Shown: positions 29,668 through 37,462 of the stretch, one piece after another
Layout: the number at the start of each line of letters is the position of its first letter
How positions within the stretch are numbered: position 1 is the stretch's first letter
Origin: Synechococcus sp. UW179A
GTDB taxonomy: Bacteria > Cyanobacteriota > Cyanobacteriia > PCC-6307 > Cyanobiaceae
Reading direction: 5' to 3'
Assembly: GCF_900473965.1 (NCBI RefSeq)
Contig: NZ_UCNJ01000002.1
Coordinates: forward strand, 124,001-188,000
Length of the DNA stretch: 64,000 nt
The notes under the pieces: generated by a model
Database searches by the model: none
Told to the model about the DNA's origin: nothing
Seen by the model: only the letters and a program-made list of their open reading frames with translations
Made by a program: the position numbers and the translations under genes

Positions 29668-30669
29668 TCAGCTGATGGAATCGGCTGCGGCTTTGGATTG
29701 GTTCACCACATCAGGTGGCAATGAGACGTAGCCCAGCTCGGGAGCCTGCGACTGTGCTTCTTCGGACAGCATGTAGTTGAAGGTCTTCTTCAACATTGTC
29801 GTTTTGTCGTCGTTGCCAGTTTTGTAGGCCAGCACCCAGGTGAAGGTGACGATCGGATAGCCCCCTTTGGGATTGGGATTACCTCCGATCAGATCGGGGC
29901 CGAGGTCAATGGAACCCAGAGCTTCGCTAGCCGTGGCATTGGTGGGCTTCACCTGTTCACCCGAAGCGTTCTGCACCGCAGCGGCCTGCAGATCACCCTT
30001 CACATAGGCCAATTCCACATAACCGATGCCTCCAGCGATTTGGTTCAGCTGGGCGGAGACACCCTCATTGCCTTTGGCTCCAACACCGGTTGGCCATTTG
30101 ACCGATTTGTCGGCACCAACATCCTTTTTCCACTCAGGGCTAATGGCTTCTAGATGTTTCGTGAAGTTGTAGGTGGTGCCGGAGCCGTCGGAACGGTGAA
30201 CAACGTTGATCGCCTTGTCATCACATCCGAGTTCGTTGTAGTTCGTGATCTGCCCGAGAAAAATCCCTGCCAGTTGCTTTTGGGTGAGTGATAAATCGCA
30301 GCCGGGGTTGTAGTAAGCCACGGCGATCGCCCCGGCGGTCATTGGGATTTGCACCACACCGCGACTCACCTTGGCGATGGCTTCGGGCTTCATCGGCTTG
30401 TCGGATGCGCCGAAATCGACGGTTTCTGCGGTGAATTGACGGACACCAGCACCCGAACCCACTGACTGGTAATTGACATTCACACCTTGGGACGACAATC
30501 CCTGAAACCATCGCTGGTAAATGGCTGCAGGGAAGGAAGCGCCTGCTGCGGAGAGCTGGCCCTGGACTTTTTCATCACCACCACCACCTGTGGAGCAAGC
30601 AGCCAGGCTGAGTCCTGCGGCCACACCCGAGATGACAGTCAGCGTTCTCGTGAGAAAAGAGCGTTGCAT
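29668..30669 (-). CDS. pstS: Phosphate ABC transporter substrate-binding lipoprotein
   Basis: PstS binds phosphate in the periplasm for high-affinity uptake. The 333-residue protein starts with a signal peptide and lipobox LAAC, with Cys25 as the lipidation site. The mature protein has LSAAGASFPAAIYQRW, VGSGAGVRQF, FGASDKPM and the phosphate loop RSDGSGTTYNFT near residue 159. pstC, pstA and pstB are not in the window, so this is a solitary copy, as is common in picocyanobacteria. Three TTA triplets at 11-base spacing upstream could be a Pho box. Confidence 0.96.
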   Translation of the reverse strand: MQRSFLTRTLTVISGVAAGLSLAACSTGGGGDEKVQGQLSAAGASFPAAIYQRWFQGLSSQGVNVNYQSVGSGAGVRQFTAETVDFGASDKPMKPEAIAKVSRGVVQIPMTAGAIAVAYYNPGCDLSLTQKQLAGIFLGQITNYNELGCDDKAINVVHRSDGSGTTYNFTKHLEAISPEWKKDVGADKSVKWPTGVGAKGNEGVSAQLNQIAGGIGYVELAYVKGDLQAAAVQNASGEQVKPTNATASEALGSIDLGPDLIGGNPNPKGGYPIVTFTWVLAYKTGNDDKTTMLKKTFNYMLSEEAQSQAPELGYVSLPPDVVNQSKAAADSIS

Positions 30670-30743
30670 GAACTCTTCTAGAAAAATCGTTGGAGAGTGA
30701 AGAACACTCGGATTGAACTTATTGCAATGCGAGGAGACCCGAT

Positions 30744-30776
30744 TTAAGGGTTGGTTATCGATTGTTTATTAACGTG
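30744..30776 (-). promoter_or_regulatory. Possible Pho box upstream of pstS
   Basis: Three 11-base units starting TTA at 30744, 30755 and 30766 (TTAAGGGTTGG, TTATCGATTGT, TTATTAACGTG) lie 75-107 bases before the pstS start. The period fits tandem PhoB-type binding, but similarity between units is limited and the stretch also codes for the end of the upstream oxidoreductase. It is weak evidence. Confidence 0.25.
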
Positions 30777-31850
30777 TTGGCCAACCCATTCAGCGGTTGC
30801 GGGTGTCAGCAACACGCCGTTGCGGTAGTGCCCTGATGCCAGCAGCAGCCCAGGTTCGAGCTCTTCCAACAGTGGAGCAGGTCGTTCTCGTGGTCGTGCA
30901 CGCAAGCCATGCCATTGGCCGAGCAGCTGGGAGTCTTCCAGCCATGCCGGGGCTAGGTCGTTTAACCGTTTCATGGTCTCGATGGCTGCGCGATCCGCGT
31001 TCACGCCAGGCTCCAGCGTGGCTCCGATCCACAGGCGATCCTGTCCGTGCGGAATCAGATTGATGCCGCCGCAGGTGAGCACTGCTGGCCATCCTGACCA
31101 TGGCTTGGCTGGCTTGTTGAGCTGAAGTTCAAGCACCTGTCCGAGCACGGCATTCATGGGACGTTGATGCCCAAGGCTCTGCAGCAGTTTGGTGCTGCCC
31201 AAAGCAGAACAGATCACCACCCCATCGAAGTCGTCGATCCCTCCATCTGCAGTGAGGAGGCGCCACTGGCTCCGATCTGAGCTGCTTTGCCGCAGCAGTT
31301 CCACAACTTCTGTCGCTTGAAGTTCGATGTTGTGCTCAACAAGGCTTCGTCTCAGGGCCCGAAGCAGCTGCAGCGGATCGATCCGTCCATCACGTTTCGA
31401 CAGCATCGCCCCATGACCAGCCTGTGGCCATGGCGGATCAGCCTGCTCCAGCTTCTCGTTGGTGATGAACTGCAGTCCTGAATCGGGTCTTGCATCCGCA
31501 AGCTGTTGCATCCGCTGTGCCTCGTCGGCACTGCCTGCGAGTTGGATCAACGGAGTCTCCAGCTGCAGCGGCGACTCCGGATGATTCAGTTGCTCAACCC
31601 ACGACGGCCAAAGCATCATGCTGCGTTGACGCAGCCTCCAGGCCCGGCCGCTTGAACGGCGGAAGGCATGGCCCATCAGCACGCCCAGAGATGCGGTGCT
31701 GCCATTCAGATCACGATCAGCTGGCTTGGATGGGATCGGCCTGGCCAGCAATGGGTCCGCGAGCAAAACGCTGTGCCCTTGCCCAGCAAGATGCCAAGCG
31801 GTGCCGGTGCCGGTGACTCCAGCACCGATGACGGCGATGGAGGCGATCAG
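30744..31850 (-). CDS. FAD-dependent oxidoreductase, amino acid oxidase-like
   Basis: The protein resembles the DAO family of FAD oxidoreductases (glycine oxidase or D-amino acid dehydrogenase type). The dinucleotide-binding motif AVIGAGVTGTGTAWHLAGQG is encoded at about 31768-31830, upstream of the first standard start (TTG, 31766). Between that motif and the nearest upstream in-frame stop there is no ATG, GTG or TTG. I therefore place the start at CTG 31850, overlapping the psbQ stop as CTGA, which gives 368 residues. Later features are DGRIDPLQLLRALRR, a central VVICSALGSTKLL and the C-terminal GHYRNGVLLTPATAEWV. The substrate is unknown; thiamine-linked glycine oxidase is one possibility. 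The start is an inference. Confidence 0.8.
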   Translation of the reverse strand: MIASIAVIGAGVTGTGTAWHLAGQGHSVLLADPLLARPIPSKPADRDLNGSTASLGVLMGHAFRRSSGRAWRLRQRSMMLWPSWVEQLNHPESPLQLETPLIQLAGSADEAQRMQQLADARPDSGLQFITNEKLEQADPPWPQAGHGAMLSKRDGRIDPLQLLRALRRSLVEHNIELQATEVVELLRQSSSDRSQWRLLTADGGIDDFDGVVICSALGSTKLLQSLGHQRPMNAVLGQVLELQLNKPAKPWSGWPAVLTCGGINLIPHGQDRLWIGATLEPGVNADRAAIETMKRLNDLAPAWLEDSQLLGQWHGLRARPRERPAPLLEELEPGLLLASGHYRNGVLLTPATAEWVGQHVNKQSITNP

Positions 31851-32305
31851 CTCAAAGCCTGCTCGGGGATGACTGCTGCGTAATTGGTGAAGCCTGATTC
31901 CAGCTCGTCGAATGACTTCTGAAGTTTGCCGTCGTCCTGGAGACGAGCGGCTTCATCGAGATCAGCCATGGCGTCCTTCAGGGACGTCGCCAATTTGTTG
32001 GCTTCTGCTCTGTCCTGGGGAAGCAGCCGTTGATTGATGTACAGCATTTCGCGACCCACTTCCTGCATGGGGCCATGGATCAGGTTGCGTGTGAAGGTCC
32101 AGTCACGTTCGTCAACAAGCTTGGCCAGTTCAGGCAGTCGGTCCCTGGCAGCCGTGAAGCCTTCCACCTGCCGGCGGATCACAGCCATATCTTCAGGGCT
32201 GATGGTTGCTGGATTGGCATTGGCGCTGCCATCACAAGCTGCGAGGCCGAAACAGAGGGCGAGGCAGAGGCAGAAGGCGGCCAGGCGGCGCAGGGCACTC
32301 AGCAT
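31847..32305 (-). CDS. psbQ: Photosystem II lipoprotein PsbQ (CyanoQ)
   Basis: The 152-residue protein has a lipoprotein signal peptide with lipobox LAAC, Cys24 being modified. The mature part is a helical bundle: MAVIRRQVEGFTAARDRLPEL, DERDWTFTRNLIHGPMQEVGREM, then two more helices. This is the pattern of cyanobacterial PsbQ on the lumenal side of photosystem II near the oxygen-evolving centre. Its stop overlaps the proposed non-standard start of the downstream oxidoreductase. Confidence 0.88.
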   Translation of the reverse strand: MLSALRRLAAFCLCLALCFGLAACDGSANANPATISPEDMAVIRRQVEGFTAARDRLPELAKLVDERDWTFTRNLIHGPMQEVGREMLYINQRLLPQDRAEANKLATSLKDAMADLDEAARLQDDGKLQKSFDELESGFTNYAAVIPEQALS

Positions 32306-32461
32306 CGGAGTTCACAAGAATCGTGGCGACTGTAACCGCCATCTAAATTTGATTGAAACACCATCGTTACGAGTGCTCTCATGCGGGTGGACAGGGTGCC
32401 GTTGGCTTCCGTCCACAGACCTCCTAGCGATTTCTTGACGTAGATCAGGCTGAAAGCCCTG

Positions 32462-32623
32462 ATGGCCTCCATTCGTGAACAGGGATTGCACGAACCGATC
32501 GATCTCTTGGAGGTGGATGGTCAGCTCTTGGGATTCAATGACTGGCACAGGGTTGATGTCCCTGAACGTCTCGGACTGTCAACCAGCGTGCTCGGATCCG
32601 ACAAGCCAGCTCTAGGGACCTGA
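32462..32623 (+). CDS. Small hypothetical protein, 53 residues
   Basis: An ATG-started ORF encodes a soluble, acidic product beginning MASIREQGLHEPIDLLEVDG and continuing with GFNDWHRVDVPERLGL. The composition, with Asp, Glu, Trp and ordered hydrophobics, is protein-like. It lies 69 bases upstream of purU on the same strand, in a gap otherwise without a gene. Family unknown. Confidence 0.5.
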   Translation: MASIREQGLHEPIDLLEVDGQLLGFNDWHRVDVPERLGLSTSVLGSDKPALGT

Positions 32624-32692
32624 ACCTGCATCTTTGTTGACAGGTAAGCAACCATCCGGGCGCAGAATCAACGCTTCATCTTTCTCAGAGTC

Positions 32693-33547
32693 TTGTCCTC
32701 CGCTTCGGTCATCCTTCAGCTGATCTGTCCCGACCGTCCTGCACTCGTGAGTGAACTCGCCGGCTGGGTGGCTGCGAACGGGGGCAACATCCGCCATGCC
32801 GATCACCACACCGATTCTGGTGCCGGCCTGTTTCTCAGCAGGATTGAGTGGGATCTGGAGGGCTTCGGTCTACCGCGCCAGGCGATTGCACCAGCAGTGG
32901 AGTCACTGGCGCAACGGCTCGGGGGCGAGGCTCAGCTGCACTTCTCTGATGAACATCCCCGTGTGGCGATTCTGGTGAGCAAGCAAAGTCACTGCCTGCT
33001 TGATCTGCTCTGGCGGGCTCGCAGTGGAGAACTGCCCATGCAGGTTCCCATCGTGATTGCCAATCACCCTGATCTGGAGGGCAGCTGCAAAGAGTTCGGA
33101 GTCCCGTTTGTGCATGTGCCCGTGACTCGCGAGACCAAGGCTGAAGCTGAGCACACCATCCTTGAGCTGCTGATCGAACATCGGGTGGAGCTGGCGGTGC
33201 TGGCCAAATACATGCAGGTGCTCAGCGGTAGCTTTCTCGAGCAATTTCCCAATGTGATCAATATCCACCACTCATTTCTGCCCGCCTTCAAGGGTGCACA
33301 GCCCTATCACCGTGCCTGGGAACGGGGCGTGAAACTGATCGGTGCAACGTCCCATTACGTGACCGAGGAACTCGATGACGGCCCGATCATTGAGCAGACC
33401 ATCGCCCATGTGAGCCATCGCGATGAGGTGCAGGATCTGATCCGCAAGGGTCGTGACACCGAGCGACTCGCTTTGGCCAGGGCTCTGCGCCTTCACCTCT
33501 GCCGTCAGGTGATGGTCTATCGCGGTCGTACTGCAGTGTTCGCGTGA
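32693..33547 (+). CDS. purU: Formyltetrahydrofolate deformylase
   Basis: PurU hydrolyses 10-formyl-tetrahydrofolate to formate and tetrahydrofolate, supplying formate for PurT. The protein has 284 residues from a TTG start. The N-terminal ACT domain (VILQLICPDRPALVSELAGWV) is followed by a formyltransferase-like domain. Catalytic-site residues are seen in INIHHSFLPAFKGAQPYHRA near residue 189 and TSHYVTEELDDGPIIEQ near residue 220. Its stop overlaps the start of the next membrane gene, implying cotranscription. Confidence 0.95.
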   Translation: MSSASVILQLICPDRPALVSELAGWVAANGGNIRHADHHTDSGAGLFLSRIEWDLEGFGLPRQAIAPAVESLAQRLGGEAQLHFSDEHPRVAILVSKQSHCLLDLLWRARSGELPMQVPIVIANHPDLEGSCKEFGVPFVHVPVTRETKAEAEHTILELLIEHRVELAVLAKYMQVLSGSFLEQFPNVINIHHSFLPAFKGAQPYHRAWERGVKLIGATSHYVTEELDDGPIIEQTIAHVSHRDEVQDLIRKGRDTERLALARALRLHLCRQVMVYRGRTAVFA

Positions 33548-34803
33548 TGGTCTGGCTGGACCAGGGCCGACCGTCCCTGGCGTCTGCGCGTGGTTGGCGC
33601 TGTTTTCAGCTCGGTCTGTTTCTGCTGCCTTCGTCAGCTCTGCTGGGAAGTCTGTTGCTCTTTCCAGCGCTGTTGTTCGGCTGTTTTGGGCGTGATCGGC
33701 CCTTCTGGCGTGACCCCTGGAATGCTCCGCTGCTGCTGGCTGCAGGCCTGATGGTGCTTGGTTGCTTTGGGGCCTATGACAAGGGACTCGCCTGGGTGGG
33801 GCTGGCCAACTGGCTTCCATTTTTCTGGGGTTTCTGGGGATTTCAGCCCTATTTGATGAACCCTGAGTCCCGGCGCCGCTCAGCCCTCTGGTTGGTGGCC
33901 GGCAGTGTGCCTGTGGTGGTAACCGGTCTTGGTCAGCTGTGGTGGGGATGGCAGGGACCCTGGCAGTTGCTGGGTGGATTGATTGTGTGGTTCATGGCTG
34001 CAGGGGGTCGTCCTGAGGGGCGCCTTTCCGGTCTGTTTGATTACGCCAACATCGCTTCTGCCTGGTTGGCCCTGGTCTGGCCACTGACCCTGGCCGCCCT
34101 CGTGCAGCAGGGGTTGAACCGCTGGCGCCGTGTCGTGGTGGTGGTCCTGGCCGTGTTGGTGGTGGTTGCGTTGGTGCTCACGGAATCCCGCAATGGCTGG
34201 GGTTCATTGGTGTTGGTGGTGCCTCTTGTGCTGGGTCCACCCAGCTGGCCCTGGTTGATTCCTCTGCTGGCACTGGCACTTCTGCCTGTGCTGCTGTCCG
34301 TGCTTCCAGGGGTGCCGCTGATGTTTCAGGATCCCGCTCGGACTCTGGTGCCTGAAAGTCTCTGGGCGCGTCTCAATGACAGTCAGTACGGGGGGGAAAG
34401 GGTCCTGGCGTCCACGCGCATCAGTCAATGGAACGTTGCTGTGCAATTGATTGCTGAACGGCCTTGGCTGGGCTGGGGAGCGGCGGCGTTCTCTGTGATC
34501 TATCCCCTGCGCACCGGTCAGTGGCATGGCCATGCTCACAACCTGCCGCTGGAGCTGGCCATCAGCCATGGTCTGCCGGTGGCAGTGCTGCTGGTGGGTT
34601 TTGTCTTAGCCCTGTTGGTGGTCAGCCTGCGACGAGGACTCTCTGGCCTGTTCGACCGTGCCTGGTGGACGGCGCTGTTCGTGCTGATGGTTCTCCACGC
34701 CACAGATCTGCCCTTTTTTGACAGTCGGTTGAATATTGCCGGCTGGATTTTGTTGGCTGGGTTGCGTAGCAGCTTTAGTGAGCCGGTTAATTCAAAACAA
34801 TGA
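33547..34803 (+). CDS. O-antigen ligase/polymerase family membrane protein
   Basis: The 418-residue product has ten or more hydrophobic helices. Between them, ARLNDSQYGGERVLASTRISQW and ERPWLGWGAAAFSVIYPLR, then HGHAHNLPLELAISHGLP, match the Wzy_C/WaaL-type periplasmic loop with its conserved HN. In cyanobacteria related proteins have been labelled IctB-like, a name tied to bicarbonate, but the ligase fold fits polysaccharide assembly better. The ATG overlaps the purU stop (GTGATG); an in-frame GTG three bases earlier is the alternative. Confidence 0.85.
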   Translation: MVWLDQGRPSLASARGWRCFQLGLFLLPSSALLGSLLLFPALLFGCFGRDRPFWRDPWNAPLLLAAGLMVLGCFGAYDKGLAWVGLANWLPFFWGFWGFQPYLMNPESRRRSALWLVAGSVPVVVTGLGQLWWGWQGPWQLLGGLIVWFMAAGGRPEGRLSGLFDYANIASAWLALVWPLTLAALVQQGLNRWRRVVVVVLAVLVVVALVLTESRNGWGSLVLVVPLVLGPPSWPWLIPLLALALLPVLLSVLPGVPLMFQDPARTLVPESLWARLNDSQYGGERVLASTRISQWNVAVQLIAERPWLGWGAAAFSVIYPLRTGQWHGHAHNLPLELAISHGLPVAVLLVGFVLALLVVSLRRGLSGLFDRAWWTALFVLMVLHATDLPFFDSRLNIAGWILLAGLRSSFSEPVNSKQ

Positions 34804-34811
34804 CTCTTTCT

Positions 34812-34877
34812 GATTCATTCCACCTGGATGGAGTTCGCACATACAAGGAACATGGTGGAATGAGTCAATAGTTTTTT
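34812..34877 (+). terminator. Long-stem terminator after the ligase gene
   Basis: GATTCATTCCACC (34812-34824) pairs with GGTGGAATGAGTC (34854-34866), 13 pairs with one T-G pair, across a 29-base loop. Six T follow at 34872-34877. It starts 9 bases after the ligase stop and marks the left edge of the AT-rich calpain region. Confidence 0.6.
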
Positions 34878-34881
34878 GTCT

Positions 34882-37110
34882 TCAAGCCCAGCTCACGATG
34901 GGGTCGAGTCCATATGTGGCAAGTTCGCTCCAGCTGGCTGTGAATGTGTGATTACTACTGCCACTGCTTGATCCCCAAGGATTCACGATCGTGAATAATC
35001 CAGTGCTGGCGTTATAGGCGGTGATGGCAAAGGCATGTCCGGCCACAAAATTTCTTCGGCCGTTGCTTCCCCAGGTGTTACCGAATGATCCCAGCCACAA
35101 TGCTTTACCACCGTTAATTGCAGAAATTGCCTGAGTTTCGAATGCATTCCAGCTTGTTTGACTTCCCCAAGCGTTGGTCCAGCCATTCAGGCCTGTTCCA
35201 GAACCGCCAGTTCCTGTGTAGTTAAGAGAAACAGTTGTGGTCGTGTTTCCAGAGAGGTGTGTCAGAGCATCCATCCAACCTCCTTCTACAGCTGCATAAC
35301 TATTTTTGCTGCTGTTGCTTCCTCTCGCGAAAGCTCCTGTTTCATTGGCTTGTGCATAGCCTTTTTCAAGTAAGGCTACCCATTTCTCGCCTGTTAGGCC
35401 CCAAGACGCGTTGCCTGCAAGTGCTGTGCTGTAGCCGTTCGTACTTGGCACATAGGAATCAACTGTCACCCAAATTTCACTGAGGCTGTTGTCATAAAAA
35501 CGAACGCCGTAGGTGCCATCACCATTGTCTTTAAACATCTCTGTGATGATGCTTGAATCAGAGTCTGCATAGGAGCAAGCTGCAGCTAAGACGTAGCAGG
35601 TTCCTGCTTGTCCTTGTCTGACATCGTCAAAGTTAACTCCATCGACAAATAGATCACCCACCATTTCGTCGTAATCAAATGTCATCGCGCTTGCACTTGC
35701 GGCAGAGTCGCCCTGGACGAAGTTCGTGGGCCGATCAAGACCGCCGTACCACTTATCAACAAGTGAGTTGAGGTGAGCTTCAGTGGAGCCCTCATAGAGG
35801 TTGCCAAGACTGATACGGCTTGATTCGCCACCGGTCCACCACTGATTGGCACTGTTGCCATTGACGACTGCGTCGAAGATATAGCTTTGGTAGGAAGCGT
35901 CTGTCGCTGAAAGGTATCCACTGAGATTGGTTTCAATGGTTTGCAGGTCGCTCAGTTCTGTTGCCGTGACGCCTCCACTGGAAACATCAACCAGTAGTGA
36001 TTTGAGTTCCTGGTGGGTGAAGAGATCGTCGGTTAAAGAGATGTTGATGTTGTTTATGATTGAGCTGTTTGTGATGCCGCTGATTTTGTTTGTAATTCCA
36101 ATCTGACCATCAGCATTGAAATCTTGCCCAAAGTCAGATTCAGCTTGGTGGTATTCAGCTGAGTTGTAGGTGATGAAAGAATCACCTGTGAGATTCCAGT
36201 TTGAATTGAGCTGCCACCTGTAGAGGTCACCGTTTTGTCCCTGGTTGATGACTTCATTGATGCCGTTGATGGTTTCAGCAGCAGCAAGGGAGTGATCGTT
36301 CCAGGAGTCAGTGGTGATTTGATTGTTGTTGACAGTGATGCTGGATAGCGATTGAGAGGAAGAGTCTTTGGCAAAGAGATTTCCAGAAGAGTCTTTGACG
36401 AGGTGGATGGACCCAACTGTTTCAAGGTCAATGGTGGGTGATCCGGTTATGCCATCAGCATTGAAATCTTGCCCAAAGTCAGATTCAGCTTGATAAAGAG
36501 ATTCTCCCGTTAGCCAATCTCCATCAACGGGATCCCAATTGCTATCCATGTTGTATCTATAAAATGATTCATATAAAGAGTTTCCGAAGGCCAGTTGATT
36601 GACTTCGTTAACTTTTTCTGCGCCAATGATGCTCCAGCCGTTGGAGTCGGTGTAGTCAATGAAGTTGTACCCATCTTCGTCGTAGACATAATAATTGTCC
36701 CAGTAGTTGTAGAGGCTGGCGTTACCCTGTTCTTCAATCCATCCGTAAGAACTGTTGAATTGATTTTGTGCATTACCGCTCTGCTCTATGTTGCCGCCAT
36801 CAAATTGATGAGTTTTGCTTGTCTCAAATCCGTCCTCAGGTGTTGTTATGGAGTCGGTAATAGTTGAAGCAACTCCTCCACTATATTCTTTCTCTTCAAT
36901 CAAGTTTTGCTCATTTAGAGCCCCGTCTAGATTGATTTCAGTATCGCTGCTAATCAGGGGCAGTGCTGCATTGTTCTCTGAGTAATTGTTGATATCCTGT
37001 TCAAACCCATATCCCACATTCGAATGAATAGCTGCAGAAGACGAAGCGCTAATAATATCGTCTACTTTTCCGGAGGTCGAAGATAATTGAAGTGTATTGA
37101 GGTCTTCCAT
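34882..37110 (-). CDS. Calpain-like cysteine protease with two W_rich_C-like repeats
   Basis: The 742-residue protein has no signal peptide; the first 120 residues are Asn-, Ser- and Asp-rich and look disordered. Residues about 122-225 and 229-338 are two repeats of the W_rich_C type (GWSIIGAEKVNEVNQ, YRYNMDSNW, YRWQLNSNWNLTG), each ending in the identical AESDFGQDFNADG, an EF-hand-like calcium loop. The C-terminal domain (about 485-742) is calpain-like. Cys505 is in VRQGQAGTCYVLAA with Gln499 six residues earlier as in calpains, His692 is in AGHAFAITAYN and Asn710 is in IVNPWGSS. All three catalytic residues are present, so activity is plausible. The Asp-rich repeats suggest calcium-dependent folding and type I secretion, which is inference. 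The gene is AT-richer than its neighbours and lies alone, pointing to acquisition by transfer. Confidence 0.82.
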   Translation of the reverse strand: MEDLNTLQLSSTSGKVDDIISASSSAAIHSNVGYGFEQDINNYSENNAALPLISSDTEINLDGALNEQNLIEEKEYSGGVASTITDSITTPEDGFETSKTHQFDGGNIEQSGNAQNQFNSSYGWIEEQGNASLYNYWDNYYVYDEDGYNFIDYTDSNGWSIIGAEKVNEVNQLAFGNSLYESFYRYNMDSNWDPVDGDWLTGESLYQAESDFGQDFNADGITGSPTIDLETVGSIHLVKDSSGNLFAKDSSSQSLSSITVNNNQITTDSWNDHSLAAAETINGINEVINQGQNGDLYRWQLNSNWNLTGDSFITYNSAEYHQAESDFGQDFNADGQIGITNKISGITNSSIINNINISLTDDLFTHQELKSLLVDVSSGGVTATELSDLQTIETNLSGYLSATDASYQSYIFDAVVNGNSANQWWTGGESSRISLGNLYEGSTEAHLNSLVDKWYGGLDRPTNFVQGDSAASASAMTFDYDEMVGDLFVDGVNFDDVRQGQAGTCYVLAAACSYADSDSSIITEMFKDNGDGTYGVRFYDNSLSEIWVTVDSYVPSTNGYSTALAGNASWGLTGEKWVALLEKGYAQANETGAFARGSNSSKNSYAAVEGGWMDALTHLSGNTTTTVSLNYTGTGGSGTGLNGWTNAWGSQTSWNAFETQAISAINGGKALWLGSFGNTWGSNGRRNFVAGHAFAITAYNASTGLFTIVNPWGSSSGSSNHTFTASWSELATYGLDPIVSWA
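36107..36147. repeat. 41-base direct repeat, copy 1, inside the calpain-like gene
   Basis: This stretch is identical to 36452-36492. It encodes the end of the second W_rich_C-like repeat (QAESDFGQDFNADG). Full identity at the DNA level, including third positions, points to recent duplication or gene conversion between repeats. Confidence 0.9.
36452..36492. repeat. 41-base direct repeat, copy 2, inside the calpain-like gene
   Basis: It is identical to 36107-36147 with a 345-base offset, and encodes the end of the first W_rich_C-like repeat. Confidence 0.9.
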
Positions 37111-37462
37111 GGTTAAAAATCTATAGGTTCAATTTAATTCCATGCATTGACGATTGCATGCATTGAGTTTGACTTAATCTCAGGTTGTGATCTGTGACTG
37201 AGATCCACTACTCCTGTGATCTTGATCACAGATTTCAAATAACCGTTTTTAGTTTGCTGTCGGACTTCGCCCCTTGTGGAAGTGTTCTCTGTAATCAGCC
37301 TGAAAAAACGGTGAGAGGCTGATGGTCTTGGCTGAGATGTGCGACTGAATTGACCAGTTTTTGGGTGCCTTTCAAGGTGAAACTTTTGTCTTTTTAAATA
37401 CGGCATGACAATTGTAGTTTCAGATTTCATCAGGCTTCTAGGTGTTTTTACTTGTGCTTTTT
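37111..37462. other. AT-rich gap upstream of the calpain-like gene
   Basis: No convincing gene is present. The gap holds a CRP-type palindrome (37214-37231), a direct repeat CATGCATTGA at 37141-37150 and 37157-37166, and a hairpin TCAGCCT/AGGCTGA at about 37296-37322. A weak TATAGAT (minus strand, about 37123-37129) is close to the start codon. A 98-codon minus-strand frame at 37134-37430 looks like chance. Confidence 0.6.
37214..37231. promoter_or_regulatory. CRP-type binding site, perfect palindrome
   Basis: TGTGA-TCTTGA-TCACA at 37215-37230 is an exact match to the CRP consensus, and the symmetry extends by one more base on each side. It is centred about 112 bases upstream of the calpain-like start. 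Cyanobacterial cAMP receptor proteins (SYCRP1 type) bind this sequence. Regulation of the calpain-like gene by such a factor is inferred. Confidence 0.55.

Noticed and set aside
36107-36492. Possible CRISPR-like repeat
   Set aside because: Only two copies, 345 bases apart and inside a coding frame; they encode a protein repeat.
37134-37430. 98-codon minus-strand frame before the calpain-like gene
   Set aside because: Composition is Ser-, Arg-, Thr- and Gln-rich with no ordered hydrophobic pattern, and the frame covers a regulatory palindrome and repeats. It looks like chance.
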